Positions 8,680-16,086 of a stretch of DNA of 64,000 bases are shown here, one piece after another. Origin of the DNA: Streptomyces olivochromogenes (GTDB taxonomy: Bacteria; Actinomycetota; Actinomycetes; Streptomycetales; Streptomycetaceae); assembly GCF_001514115.1 (NCBI RefSeq), contig NZ_KQ948481.1:17144-81143 (forward strand). The letters run 5' to 3'. The notes under the pieces are model-generated. The model saw nothing but the letters and a program-made list of their open reading frames with translations. It searched no databases and was not told where the DNA came from. The position numbers were made by a program, and so were the translations under genes. Numbering within the stretch: position 1 is the stretch's first letter; each line of letters starts with the position of its first letter.

Positions 8680-8820
8680 ATCCTCCCCCTCGTAAACGAG
8701 GGGGATTCCTAGCTCACGCTGCCTGCCGCCCCGGCGGGGTGTCAGGTCTTCCACGATCAGCACTAGCCGGGTTGAGACCAGCCCGGACGAGCATCACGCG
8801 GGCGGAGTTCTTGTCCCTGG
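8660..8820 (-). ncRNA. Predicted omega RNA of the TTTA-lineage TnpB element
   Basis: The 3' end of tnpB plus the TTTA hairpin would form the scaffold. The guide would be the reverse complement of the last rmlB codons (8675 down to about 8660). Extent is estimated from family knowledge. Confidence 0.35.
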
Positions 8821-9916
8821 GGGACGAGATTCCGCACGCGGTGCAGGTGTAGGTGCGTTCCGACAGTGGCAGTGCGTGCTTGGCTCTCGCTCCGCAGTGC
8901 GCGCAGTCCATGGTGGTGTGCGCGGGGCGCACGAGCCGGAGGTCCCGATCGTGCTTACGCGCCATGTTGATCAGCTCCGCCTTGGTGGCGGAGATCGCCG
9001 CGTCGGCCGCCTTGCGGGCCATGGTGGACTTGGCGAGAAACTTCGGGCGGAAGTCCTCGACGGCGATGGTGTCATGATCGCGGACGACCTGCTTGGCCCA
9101 TTTCCGGCCGGTGTCCTGGCGCTGCCGGGCGACCTTCTTGTACAGCTTCGCCGTCAGCTTCTTCGCTGTCCGGTAGCCCTTGGAGGCGGCCTGCCCGGCC
9201 TTGGGCTTACGCCGGGCCATCATCCGCTGATACCCGGTGAGTTTCGCGGCGGCCTTCCGCCCGTGCTCGACGTGAGGAAGGTCGTGGGTGTCGCTGGTGG
9301 TGGTCGCGGTCTCCTTCACCCCCCAGTCGATACCCAGCACGTTGCCGGTCTCCGGCAGCGGCTGGACTTCGGTTGCCACGACGAACGAGGCGTACCAGTG
9401 GCCGAGGCTGTCGCGGTGGACACGCACGGACGACGGGTCGGCAGGAAGGTCGCGCGACCACACCACCGTCACGCCGATGCCGCCCGCGAGGTGCAGGCGC
9501 CCGTCCTTGAGCCGGAAACCGTTGCGGTTGTAGTTCAGGCTCGGGTCGGCCAGGGACTTCTTCTTGTACTTCGGCATCCCCGCCCGCTGCCGCATCGGCA
9601 GCCGGGCCTTGATGTCCTTCAACGCCTTGGCGCGGGACTTGCCGAAGTCCCGGATGATCTGCTGCTGCGGAACACTGCTGCCCTCACGCAGCCACGCATG
9701 GTGGGTGCGGGCCTCGGTCAGCATCTTGTCCAGCCGCGCCGGACCGCACTTCTCCTCGTCCCGGTGGGCCTTCTTGGACCGGGCGCAGCATTCGTTCCAG
9801 ATCCACCGGCACCGGTCCCACTCACCCAGCAGCGCCGTGAGCGCGGTGGATGACACCCGAAGCCGGTAGGTGTACCGGGCGTGCCCGGCCTCCCCGACTT
9901 CCAGAGGCGCCGTCAT
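8714..9916 (-). CDS. tnpB: RNA-guided endonuclease TnpB, second lineage
   Basis: A 400-residue TnpB clearly different from the other copies. Catalytic residues are Asp197 in GIDWGV, Glu287 in VEDF and Asp368 in PRDKNSA, with a complete zinc finger Cys338/Cys341 and Cys358/Cys361. I place the start at the ATG at 9916; the family homology begins at GHARYTYRLRV about ten residues in, so a slightly later start is possible. It would use its own omega RNA to recognise TCAC-flanked sites (inference from its single insertion). Only 18 bp separate this start codon from that of the divergent ribbon-helix-helix gene. Confidence 0.92.
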   Translation of the reverse strand: MTAPLEVGEAGHARYTYRLRVSSTALTALLGEWDRCRWIWNECCARSKKAHRDEEKCGPARLDKMLTEARTHHAWLREGSSVPQQQIIRDFGKSRAKALKDIKARLPMRQRAGMPKYKKKSLADPSLNYNRNGFRLKDGRLHLAGGIGVTVVWSRDLPADPSSVRVHRDSLGHWYASFVVATEVQPLPETGNVLGIDWGVKETATTTSDTHDLPHVEHGRKAAAKLTGYQRMMARRKPKAGQAASKGYRTAKKLTAKLYKKVARQRQDTGRKWAKQVVRDHDTIAVEDFRPKFLAKSTMARKAADAAISATKAELINMARKHDRDLRLVRPAHTTMDCAHCGARAKHALPLSERTYTCTACGISSPRDKNSARVMLVRAGLNPASADRGRPDTPPGRQAA

Positions 9917-9934
9917 GATGCCAGCGTAGCGACC

Positions 9935-10150
9935 ATGGACGACGGGGTACGCACAACTGCCAGGATCCCCACCGCACTTCATGCCCGCTGGGCTGCCCAC
10001 GCCAAGCGCGAGCGGCGGTCACTCAACGCCGATCTCATCTACCTCCTGGAGGGCGTCCTCGGCACTCCCGCAGTGGACGCCGAATCGCCCGGCGGCGATT
10101 CGGCTACCCCTCCCCCGCTACACGGGAAGCCGGATTCCTCCCCGGCCTAA
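9935..10150 (+). CDS. Small Arc-type ribbon-helix-helix protein inside the TnpB element
   Basis: A 71-residue protein. Residues about 5-40 (VRTTARIPTAL, then ARWAAHAKRERRSLNADLIYLLEGVL) fit the Arc/MetJ ribbon-helix-helix fold: a short beta-strand with RIP, then two helices ending in a typical NADLIYLLE segment. The tail is Pro/Ser-rich and unstructured, and the stop codon lies within the left-end hairpin of the element. No Shine-Dalgarno is visible, so translation may be leaderless. Position suggests that it is element-borne and could repress tnpB or bind the left end (inference). It could also be an orphan antitoxin-like protein. Confidence 0.65.
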   Translation: MDDGVRTTARIPTALHARWAAHAKRERRSLNADLIYLLEGVLGTPAVDAESPGGDSATPPPLHGKPDSSPA

Positions 10151-10300
10151 AGGCCGGGGCATCTTCCGGTGAGCCGGTGAGCGCGCTCCCAGGGGGCGGG
10201 CCCGGCCTGGAGAAGACGCGTTCCCTTGCGTTCCTGTCACATCCTGGCGGGCCGGTCCGTCAGGAAGGTGTAACCACCGGCAACGGCACAGGAGCTCACC

Positions 10301-10774
10301 ATGGACGCCCGCTTGAACCTCTTCGGCAACCCGGTCGCAGGCAAGGCCCTGCGGCACATCAACTCGGCAGGCAAGGCGGTCTCGGACTCGGCGCTGCCGG
10401 CCGCGACGCAGGAACTGGTGAAGATCCGCGCCAGCCAGATCAACGGCTGCGGGTTCTGCACCGACATGCACACCAAGGACGCCGCGCACGCCGGGGAGAG
10501 TCCGGTACGCCTCCACCTGGTCGCGGCCTGGCGCGAGGCCACGGTGTTCACCGACGCCGAGCGCGCCGCCCTGGAGCTGACCGAGCAGGGCACCCGCATC
10601 GCGGACGCGGCCGGCGGGGTCACGGACGAGGCCTGGGCGAACGCCGCCAAGCACTACGACGAGGACCAGCTCGCCGCGCTGGTCTCCCTCATCGCCCTCA
10701 TCAACGCCTACAACCGCGTGAACGTCCTCGTCCGCCAGCCCGCCGGCGACTACCAGCCCGGCCAGTTCGGATAA
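10301..10774 (+). CDS. Carboxymuconolactone decarboxylase / AhpD-family protein
   Basis: A 157-residue alkylhydroperoxidase D-like protein with the CxxC redox motif in GCGFCTDMHTKDA (residues about 50-62), the signature of CMD-family peroxidases. The ATG at 10301 has AGGAG nine bases upstream. It probably acts as a cytosolic thiol-dependent peroxidase or stress protein. It is not obviously part of the pathway and may be a housekeeping gene between the mobile element and the hairpin at 10795-10827. Confidence 0.88.
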   Translation: MDARLNLFGNPVAGKALRHINSAGKAVSDSALPAATQELVKIRASQINGCGFCTDMHTKDAAHAGESPVRLHLVAAWREATVFTDAERAALELTEQGTRIADAAGGVTDEAWANAAKHYDEDQLAALVSLIALINAYNRVNVLVRQPAGDYQPGQFG

Positions 10775-10794
10775 CCGGCTCCACGGCTCCGCCG

Positions 10795-10827
10795 GACACG
10801 CCCGCGCCTCAGGGGCGCGGGCGTGTC
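10795..10827. terminator. Hairpin terminator between convergent genes
   Basis: A 14-bp perfect inverted repeat (10795-10808 with 10814-10827), loop of 5 nt, 20 bp after the AhpD-like stop and 22 bp before the minus-strand gene end at 10850. Confidence 0.75.
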
Positions 10828-10849
10828 ACTTGCCCCGGCGGTCAGGGGG

Positions 10850-11422
10850 CTAGGAGGTCTTGGTCGGCTTGGCGGTCATGGCCGGGTGTGCCGTCTTCGA
10901 CGGCTTCGGCTTCGGCGAGTACTTGTGGGTCCTCGACGGGGTCGGCTTCGGCTTGGGCTTCGGCGAGTACTTGCTCGTCCTCGACGGAGTCGGCTTCGGC
11001 TTGGGCTTCGGCGAGTACTTGTTCGTCCTCGACGGAGTCGGCTTGGGCTTCGGCGAGTACTTGTTGGTCCTCGACGGAGTCGGCTTCGGCTTCGGCGAGT
11101 ACTTGTTCGTCCTCGACGGCGACGGTTTCGGCGAATGCTTGTCGGTCATCGACGGCGACGGTTTCGGCGAATGCTCGGTGGTCGTCGACGGCGACGGCTT
11201 GCCGGTCATCGTCGTCGGCGACGGCTTGTCGGTCATCGTCGACGGCGACGGCTTGTCGGTCATCGTCTTCGACGTCTCCGACGCCGTTGTCGAAGGTGTC
11301 GTTGCGGGTGATCCGGTGGCCGCCACCGCGGTACCGCCCGCTGTTCCCCCGGACAGCAGGGCCGCTGTCAGGGTTCCTACGGCGAAGGTGCGCCCCCAGT
11401 GGCTGCGGAATGTGGCATTCAC
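10850..11422 (-). CDS. Secreted Lys/Pro/Ser/Thr repeat protein
   Basis: A 190-residue protein beginning at a GTG (11422) with GGGAGA just upstream. An N-terminal basic stretch, a hydrophobic core (FAVGTLTAALLSGG) and a TAVAA site look like a Sec signal peptide of about 35 residues. The rest is low-complexity repeats. The early part has TMTDKPSPS units and the later part has SPKPKPTPSRTNKY units, a pattern seen in wall-associated linkers of Gram-positive proteins. The matching DNA (about 10900-11260) is an array of imperfect repeats with GAGTACTTG blocks. No enzymatic domain is present. A cell-wall binding or cationic surface role is possible but unproven. Confidence 0.65.
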   Translation of the reverse strand: MNATFRSHWGRTFAVGTLTAALLSGGTAGGTAVAATGSPATTPSTTASETSKTMTDKPSPSTMTDKPSPTTMTGKPSPSTTTEHSPKPSPSMTDKHSPKPSPSRTNKYSPKPKPTPSRTNKYSPKPKPTPSRTNKYSPKPKPKPTPSRTSKYSPKPKPKPTPSRTHKYSPKPKPSKTAHPAMTAKPTKTS

Positions 11423-11662
11423 GATGTTCTCCCATCTTGAACAACTGCCCCATTGGTCACTGTCGGCCTCAACCGAGGTTAGGTCGGTGCCCCCCGATCG
11501 GCGACCGGAGCACATCGGTTCGCACTTTCAACAGAAGTGGCGGATGCCCGTGCGCGGCCGCACTCCCCGGGCGGGCAGGAGTTGACGCCCTCCTCGCCTC
11601 CCGCCTGCGGAACAATGGCCTCCACCACAGCGTGCGGGATCCGCGCCCGGCCGACCGGCCGG

Positions 11663-11887
11663 ATGCTGATCAACCTGATTCTCCGCGCCCTCCCGTTCTG
11701 GATCCGCGAACCGCTGGTCATCGCCGTCAGCCTCTTCTTCGCCGGCCTCGCCCTGTACTGGTTCGTCATGGCCGGAGGATGGGCCCGGGGCGGCATCGGT
11801 CTCGCGTCTGTGGCCGTCGCGGCCCTGCGGATCCATCTCCTGCGCCGTGAGTGGAGATCCCGCCAGGCCGCGAGAGGAAGCGTGTGA
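11663..11887 (+). CDS. Small membrane protein, unknown function
   Basis: About 74 residues from the ATG at 11663. It has two hydrophobic stretches (EPLVIAVSLFFAGLALYWFVM and GGIGLASVAVAAL) separated by a short Gly/Arg turn, then a basic tail RIHLLRREWRSR. This fits a two-helix inner-membrane protein with a cytoplasmic C-terminus. Starts at 11537 or 11615 are also possible and would add an N-terminal extension; none has a strong ribosome binding site. I do not recognise the family. Confidence 0.5.
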   Translation: MLINLILRALPFWIREPLVIAVSLFFAGLALYWFVMAGGWARGGIGLASVAVAALRIHLLRREWRSRQAARGSV

Positions 11888-11998
11888 AGCCCTGCGCCGA
11901 GCCCGCTCCAACCCGCGGCCAGGGCAGGCCGGTTCACACCCGGCGGCCGCCGGCGGCCGAGCTCCCGGCGGCGGGGTTCTTGGTGCCGGCCGCCGGAC

Positions 11999-12472
11999 TC
12001 ACCGCGCCGGATCTGCCAGGGCGGCCAGATCGGTCCCGGCCGTCACCGCGTCGCGCAGCAGCGCGGCGATCTCCTCCGGCTCCAGAGCGAGGGCGCCGAG
12101 CGCCCGCACGCTCAGCGGGACTTCCTCGAGCCGGTACTCGCCGCGGTCCGGGTCGGCGAACTCCGGACCGGTGCGGTCCGCCTCGGACCAGGACCGGATA
12201 CGGGCCAGGTAGAAGTACTGGCGCTGGTGCTCCCCGGCCAGCACCCGCAGCAGGCCCGTGATCTGCGGCTCGGCGCCGGTCTCTTCGCGTACCTCACGGA
12301 CCAGGGCCGCGCGCAGGCCCGGATCGTCCGGTTCGACGTGGCCGCCGGGAAAGACCCGGTAGGGCGCCGCGCCGGGCCAGGTGCGGCGGATCAGCAGCAG
12401 CCGGCCGGCGGGCGTGAGCAGTACCGCCCGGACACACTCGATCACCGCACCTCCCGCTGCCGGGGCCGCCAC
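11999..12472 (-). CDS. NUDIX hydrolase
   Basis: A 157-residue protein with a full Nudix box: GGHVEPDDPGLRAALVRE followed directly by VREETG (about residues 43-66). The box coordinates the divalent metal used to hydrolyse nucleoside-diphosphate derivatives. Nearby sugar-nucleotide genes make a sugar-nucleotide clearing role possible, but the family is broad. A GTG start at the VIECVRAV segment, nine residues in, is an alternative. It lies 8 bp after the stop of no other gene on its strand and is directly followed by the epimerase promoter side. Confidence 0.85.
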   Translation of the reverse strand: MAAPAAGGAVIECVRAVLLTPAGRLLLIRRTWPGAAPYRVFPGGHVEPDDPGLRAALVREVREETGAEPQITGLLRVLAGEHQRQYFYLARIRSWSEADRTGPEFADPDRGEYRLEEVPLSVRALGALALEPEEIAALLRDAVTAGTDLAALADPAR

Positions 12473-12480
12473 CCGTCAGG

Positions 12481-13095
12481 TTACGGGCGACGGCCGGCGG
12501 GGGCGGCGGGACGGTAGGAGGCGAGGGCCTGTTCGTAGGTGGGCAGCAGGCCGCGGGCCGCGGCCTCGGAGAGGCCGGGGGCGTGGGTGTCCTTGTCGGA
12601 GCGGATCAGTTGTCCGGTGGTGTTCCAGGGGATGCCGATGTCGGGGTCGAGGGCCTGGATGTCGACCATGGTGCCGGGCACGTACTCCTCGGAGCACAGG
12701 TAGTTCATGCAGGTGTCGTCGCTCAGGGCGAGGAAGGCGTGGCCGAGGCCGTCGGCGAGGTAGACGCCGATGCCGGAGCCGGCTTCCTGCAGGGTGGTGT
12801 CGAACATGCCGAACGTCGGGGAGCCGACGCGCAGGTCGACGACCACGTCCAGGGCGGCGCCGCGCACGCAGGTCACCAGTTTCGCCTGGCCCGGCGGCAG
12901 GGTGGTGCCGTGGATGCCGCGCAGCGTATTGCGCCGGGAGACGGAGTAGTTGACCTGCCGGACGGTGAACGGCTGGCCGCTCGCCGCTATCAGGCCGCCC
13001 AGCCGCCAGGCCTCGAAGAACAGGCCCCGGTTGTCCGGCAGCTGCGACGGTGTGATCCGGAAGGCGTCGCGGACCTTCATCTCCTCAATGGCCAT
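12481..13095 (-). CDS. dTDP-4-keto-6-deoxyhexose 3,5-epimerase (RmlC-like)
   Basis: A 204-residue cupin epimerase that inverts C-3 and/or C-5 of the 4-keto sugar, giving an L- or C-3-epimeric sugar. RmlC landmarks include the FRITPSQLPDNRGLFFE start, the catalytic-type His in NTLRGIHG (about residue 66), the VDLRVGSPTFG block and the GLGHAFLALSD strand. The ATG at 13095 has GAGGA three bases upstream; ATG at 13080 is an alternative. It stands apart from the other sugar genes, just downstream of the MFS terminator. With the 2,3-dehydratase it implies an L-configured or 3-epimerised 2,6-dideoxyhexose (inference). Confidence 0.9.
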   Translation of the reverse strand: MAIEEMKVRDAFRITPSQLPDNRGLFFEAWRLGGLIAASGQPFTVRQVNYSVSRRNTLRGIHGTTLPPGQAKLVTCVRGAALDVVVDLRVGSPTFGMFDTTLQEAGSGIGVYLADGLGHAFLALSDDTCMNYLCSEEYVPGTMVDIQALDPDIGIPWNTTGQLIRSDKDTHAPGLSEAAARGLLPTYEQALASYRPAAPAGRRP

Positions 13096-13142
13096 GCGTC
13101 CTCGGTTCGTCGGGGCGTCAGGGGCGCCGGTTCGTGGGACGG

Positions 13143-13187
13143 CGCCGGGGCCGGCGCCACCCGTGACGGGTGGCGCCGGCCCCGGCG
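13143..13187. terminator. Strong hairpin terminator
   Basis: A 21-bp perfect inverted repeat (13143-13163 with 13167-13187) with a TGA loop, starting 6 bp beyond the MFS stop on the minus strand. Confidence 0.8.
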
Positions 13188-13192
13188 TCCGG

Positions 13193-14653
13193 TCAGTGCA
13201 GGGGCGCCGGGGCGCTCTCCTGCGCGGGGGCGGCCTGCGCGACGGGGGCGCTCGCGGCGCGCCGGCGGGAGGGCGCCAGCAGCATGGCGAAGGTGGCAAG
13301 GGCCACCGCGGTGGCGCCCACCCACATGGCGGGCACCAGGCCGTCGACGAAGTTGCGCGGTGAGGCGTAGCCGCCGTTGGCGCTGAAGATGGAGGCGAGC
13401 AGGGCCACGCCGAGGGCGGCGCCGACCTCGCGGGTGGCGGCGGTGACGCCGGAGGCGATGCCTTGTTCGTGTTCGGCGACCGAGCCCATGGTGAGGTTCA
13501 TCAGCGGGGCGTAGAACAGGGCCATGCCGGCGCCGCAGATCATCAGGGAGGGCAGCTGGGCGGCGTAGGAGACGTCCGGCTTGAGGACGAACGCCCAATA
13601 GACCATGCCGGCGGTCATCATGGCGAGGCCGAGGGTGACCACGGGTTTCCCGCCGATGCGGTCGGAGACCATGCCGCCGATGGGGGCGACGACCATCGGC
13701 ATGGCGGTCCAGGCCAGCAGCCGTACGCCGGCCTGCATGGCGGTGTAGCCCTGGATGTTCTGCAGGAACTGGGTCATCAGGAAGATCGCGCCGAACATGC
13801 CGACCGACATGAGGGCGCCGGCCAGGTTGATCGCGGTGAAGGCGCGGTTGCGGAACATCCGCATCGGCACCATCGGGTGTTCGGTGCGGTTCTCCCACAC
13901 CACGAACAGGGCCATCACGGCGGTGCCGCCGATCAGTGCGCCCAGGACCTGGGGGGATGTCCAGCCGTCGCCGTGGCCCTTGATCAGGCCCAGCACGATG
14001 CCGAACAGGCCCAGGCTGGCCAGGGCGGTGCCGACGGCGTCCAGGCGGGAGTGGGCGATGCGGCTCTCGGCGAGCTTGCGGAAGGACAGCGGGGCAAGCG
14101 CCAGGCCGATCGGCACGTTCAGCCAGAAGATCCACTGCCAGGACAGGTGCTCGACGATGGCGCCGCCCACCAGCGGGCCGGCCGCGATGGACAGTCCGTT
14201 GACGGCGCCCCAGATGCCCAGGGCCGCGCCGCGTTTCTCGGCGGGCACGGCGGCGGTCAGCAAGGTCACCGACAGCGGCATGATGATGGCCGCGCCGACG
14301 CCCTGGACGGCGCGGGCGGCGACGAGTTCGTTGATGCCGGGCGCGAGGGCGGCGGCCGCGGAGGCGGCGGTGAACAGCAGCAGGCCCAGGCTGAAGACCT
14401 TGCGGCGGCCGAAGCGGTCGCCGAGGGCGGCGCCGAACATCATCAGGACCGCGAAGGACAGCGTGTAGGCGTTGACCGTCCATTCCAGGTCGGTGAGGCT
14501 GCCGCCGAGTTTCTCCCGGATGGTGGGCAGCGCCGTGATGATGACGAGGTTGTCCAGCCCCGCCATGAACGAGGCGAGGCTGGTGGTGAGAATGGCCCAG
14601 AAGACCACCCTCCTGGTGTCACCGCCCGGGGATGGGGGGTTGACGGTGCTCAT
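13193..14653 (-). CDS. MFS drug exporter, DHA2 (14-helix) family
   Basis: A 486-residue membrane transporter, probably exporting the product by proton antiport. DHA2 features are the LDNLVIITALPTI motif in helix 1, the motif A loop GDRFGRRKV (about residues 80-88), and the AAGPLVGGAIVEHLSWQWIFWLNVPIG motif C block with about 14 hydrophobic segments overall. ATG at 14653 has AAAGGA nine bases upstream. It is bracketed by hairpins at 13143 and 14821, so it looks monocistronic. A second DHA2 exporter lies at 16087-17571; two exporters in one cluster suggest export plus self-resistance. Confidence 0.93.
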   Translation of the reverse strand: MSTVNPPSPGGDTRRVVFWAILTTSLASFMAGLDNLVIITALPTIREKLGGSLTDLEWTVNAYTLSFAVLMMFGAALGDRFGRRKVFSLGLLLFTAASAAAALAPGINELVAARAVQGVGAAIIMPLSVTLLTAAVPAEKRGAALGIWGAVNGLSIAAGPLVGGAIVEHLSWQWIFWLNVPIGLALAPLSFRKLAESRIAHSRLDAVGTALASLGLFGIVLGLIKGHGDGWTSPQVLGALIGGTAVMALFVVWENRTEHPMVPMRMFRNRAFTAINLAGALMSVGMFGAIFLMTQFLQNIQGYTAMQAGVRLLAWTAMPMVVAPIGGMVSDRIGGKPVVTLGLAMMTAGMVYWAFVLKPDVSYAAQLPSLMICGAGMALFYAPLMNLTMGSVAEHEQGIASGVTAATREVGAALGVALLASIFSANGGYASPRNFVDGLVPAMWVGATAVALATFAMLLAPSRRRAASAPVAQAAPAQESAPAPLH

Positions 14654-14820
14654 CCGAGCATCCTTTCTGGAGGCGGGTCGTGCGAGATGCTCATCGCCGT
14701 GACCGGTCCGGCCCGCGGCGCCCTGGTGCCCGCGGCCGCGCGCGGGCCGGTACGGCGCCGTCGACGCTACGGACGCCTGCTCAAGTCCTCCTCGAGCCGC
14801 GCTCGGCACCCGGGCGCGGG

Positions 14821-14869
14821 CACGGCGGGGCCCGGGTGCCGGTGTGTCCGGTACCCGGGCCCCGCCGTG
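14821..14869. terminator. Terminator hairpin after the NTF2-like gene
   Basis: A 20-bp inverted repeat with one mismatch (14821-14840 with 14850-14869), loop of 9 nt. It lies 32 bp beyond the stop of the minus-strand gene ending at 14901. Confidence 0.75.
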
Positions 14870-14900
14870 CCGCGCCGCGCCGGCGGAAAGAAGGGGAGGG

Positions 14901-15371
14901 TCAGGCGAGTTGGCGCTGGAAGGTGGCGATGTCGAAGTAGAGGGTCTCGTCGATGAGGACGTCGCCGTCGAAGTGGAAGAAGACGGCGACGGGGGCGTCG
15001 ATGGACTTGCCGCGGTTGGGGATGCCGCGCCAGTCGGCCTCCTGCCTGCCGCGGGCCTGTGCCTCGAGGATCACGGCGGTGGGCGTGTGGTGCACGTGGT
15101 GCAGTTCGTGCTCGAGGCCGGGGAAGGCGGCCTTGAGGTCGGCGAAGTAGCCCTTCTTGATGGCTTCTTCGCCGATCAGCGGGCCCTCTTCGAAGGCCTG
15201 GATGCGGTAGACGCCGCCGCGCGGGAAGGTGGCCAGCACGCCGTCGATGTCCCAGGCGATCTCGGCGACCGTGTGCTGCAGGACGACCGCCTCGCGCTTC
15301 TTGCGCAGTTCGGCGTCGGGCTGCGGGAGATCCGCACCGGGCAGGGTGAATTCGTGTGCTTCGGTGGCCAT
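14901..15371 (-). CDS. NTF2-like (SnoaL-type) protein
   Basis: About 156 residues; the ATG at 15371 has GGAGGAAT upstream and is preferred over the GTG/ATG codons at 15383-15389. An N-terminal helix is followed by the IAWDIDGVLATFP segment, a YRIQAFEEGPLIGEEAIKKGY block and HFDGDVLIDETLYFDIATFQRQL, the usual NTF2-fold layout with an acidic pocket. This family includes polyketide cyclases and small-molecule isomerases. It follows the cupin gene on the same strand with a 108-bp gap, and both sit between the two exporters. Confidence 0.75.
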   Translation of the reverse strand: MATEAHEFTLPGADLPQPDAELRKKREAVVLQHTVAEIAWDIDGVLATFPRGGVYRIQAFEEGPLIGEEAIKKGYFADLKAAFPGLEHELHHVHHTPTAVILEAQARGRQEADWRGIPNRGKSIDAPVAVFFHFDGDVLIDETLYFDIATFQRQLA

Positions 15372-15479
15372 GACCATTCCTCCACGCATCGGCCGTATGT
15401 CGGTTGGGGCCGACGCTAGGGCGCACGGCTCGCTGCGCCCTTGGGTCCGGCTCGAACTCCCGGCCTTTCGACGGTTTGT

Positions 15480-16049
15480 TCAGGCGGTGGGCTGGAGGGT
15501 CGCGGTGTTCTGGGGCGGGCGGTAGGTGGGGCGGTAGCCGCAGGCCAGGGAGAGCGGGGAGAGCAGCAGGCACAGGGCCGTGTCGAGGGGGTAGGGGCGG
15601 CCGGTGACGACGCGGTACTCGTCGCGGAAGGCGAGGGCGAGCAGCGGCATCTGCAGGCGGGGGGTGCCGTCGGGGCGCAGCCGGCCTTCGTTGGTCAGGC
15701 CCCAGAGGGTCTCGAAGACGGTTTCGGTCCGGTAGGCAGGGGTGGTGCGCCAGATGACCCGGGTGGGTTCGGGGCCGGGGTTCCACATGGAGTGGACGGC
15801 GCCCGGCGGGATGTAGAAGTCGGCGCCTTGTTCGTACTCGTGCAGGACGCCGTCGAGCTGGAGGCTGAGGCGGCCGCTTTCAAGGCGCATGTGTTCGGTC
15901 TGGCGGGGGTGGTAGTGCTGGGGCGGTTTGATGACGGCGGGGGCGTACTCGACTTCGACTTCGACGAAGGCGCCGTCGGTTTCGGCGGCGGTGGTCAGGA
16001 AGGTGAGCTTGTCCTTGCCGAGGTGGAGGGTGTCTCCGGGGCGTGCCAT
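15480..16049 (-). CDS. Cupin-domain protein
   Basis: A 189-residue single-cupin protein. Metal-site motifs are visible: PPQHYHPRQTEHMRLESG (about residues 42-59, two His and a Glu) and the second-motif stretch IPPGAVHSMWNPG (about 80-92). The C-terminal half continues with LLALAFRDEYRVV and a hydrophobic tail. Cupins of this kind act as metal-dependent dioxygenases, isomerases or small-molecule binders; nothing here fixes the reaction. It is encoded 38 bp downstream of the MFS gene and is probably co-transcribed with it. Confidence 0.8.
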   Translation of the reverse strand: MARPGDTLHLGKDKLTFLTTAAETDGAFVEVEVEYAPAVIKPPQHYHPRQTEHMRLESGRLSLQLDGVLHEYEQGADFYIPPGAVHSMWNPGPEPTRVIWRTTPAYRTETVFETLWGLTNEGRLRPDGTPRLQMPLLALAFRDEYRVVTGRPYPLDTALCLLLSPLSLACGYRPTYRPPQNTATLQPTA

Positions 16050-16086
16050 GGGCCTCTCCGTGTGGGTTGGGGGGGTTGGGGGGTGG

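Larger units (their letters stand above)
8676..10168 (-). mobile_element. TnpB element of a second lineage (TTTA-loop group)
   Basis: A 1493-bp element antisense to rmlB. Its right end has a hairpin with 8-bp arms and a TTTA loop, then TCAA (complement at 8676-8679). Its left end has a perfect 8-bp-arm hairpin with the same loop near 10141-10160 and begins just after TCAC (complement GTGA, 10169-10172). Joining the flanks recreates CTG TGA at the end of rmlB. It carries tnpB and, divergently, a small ribbon-helix-helix gene. The left boundary is inferred by analogy with the TTCA group and could be off by a few bases. Confidence 0.75.
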
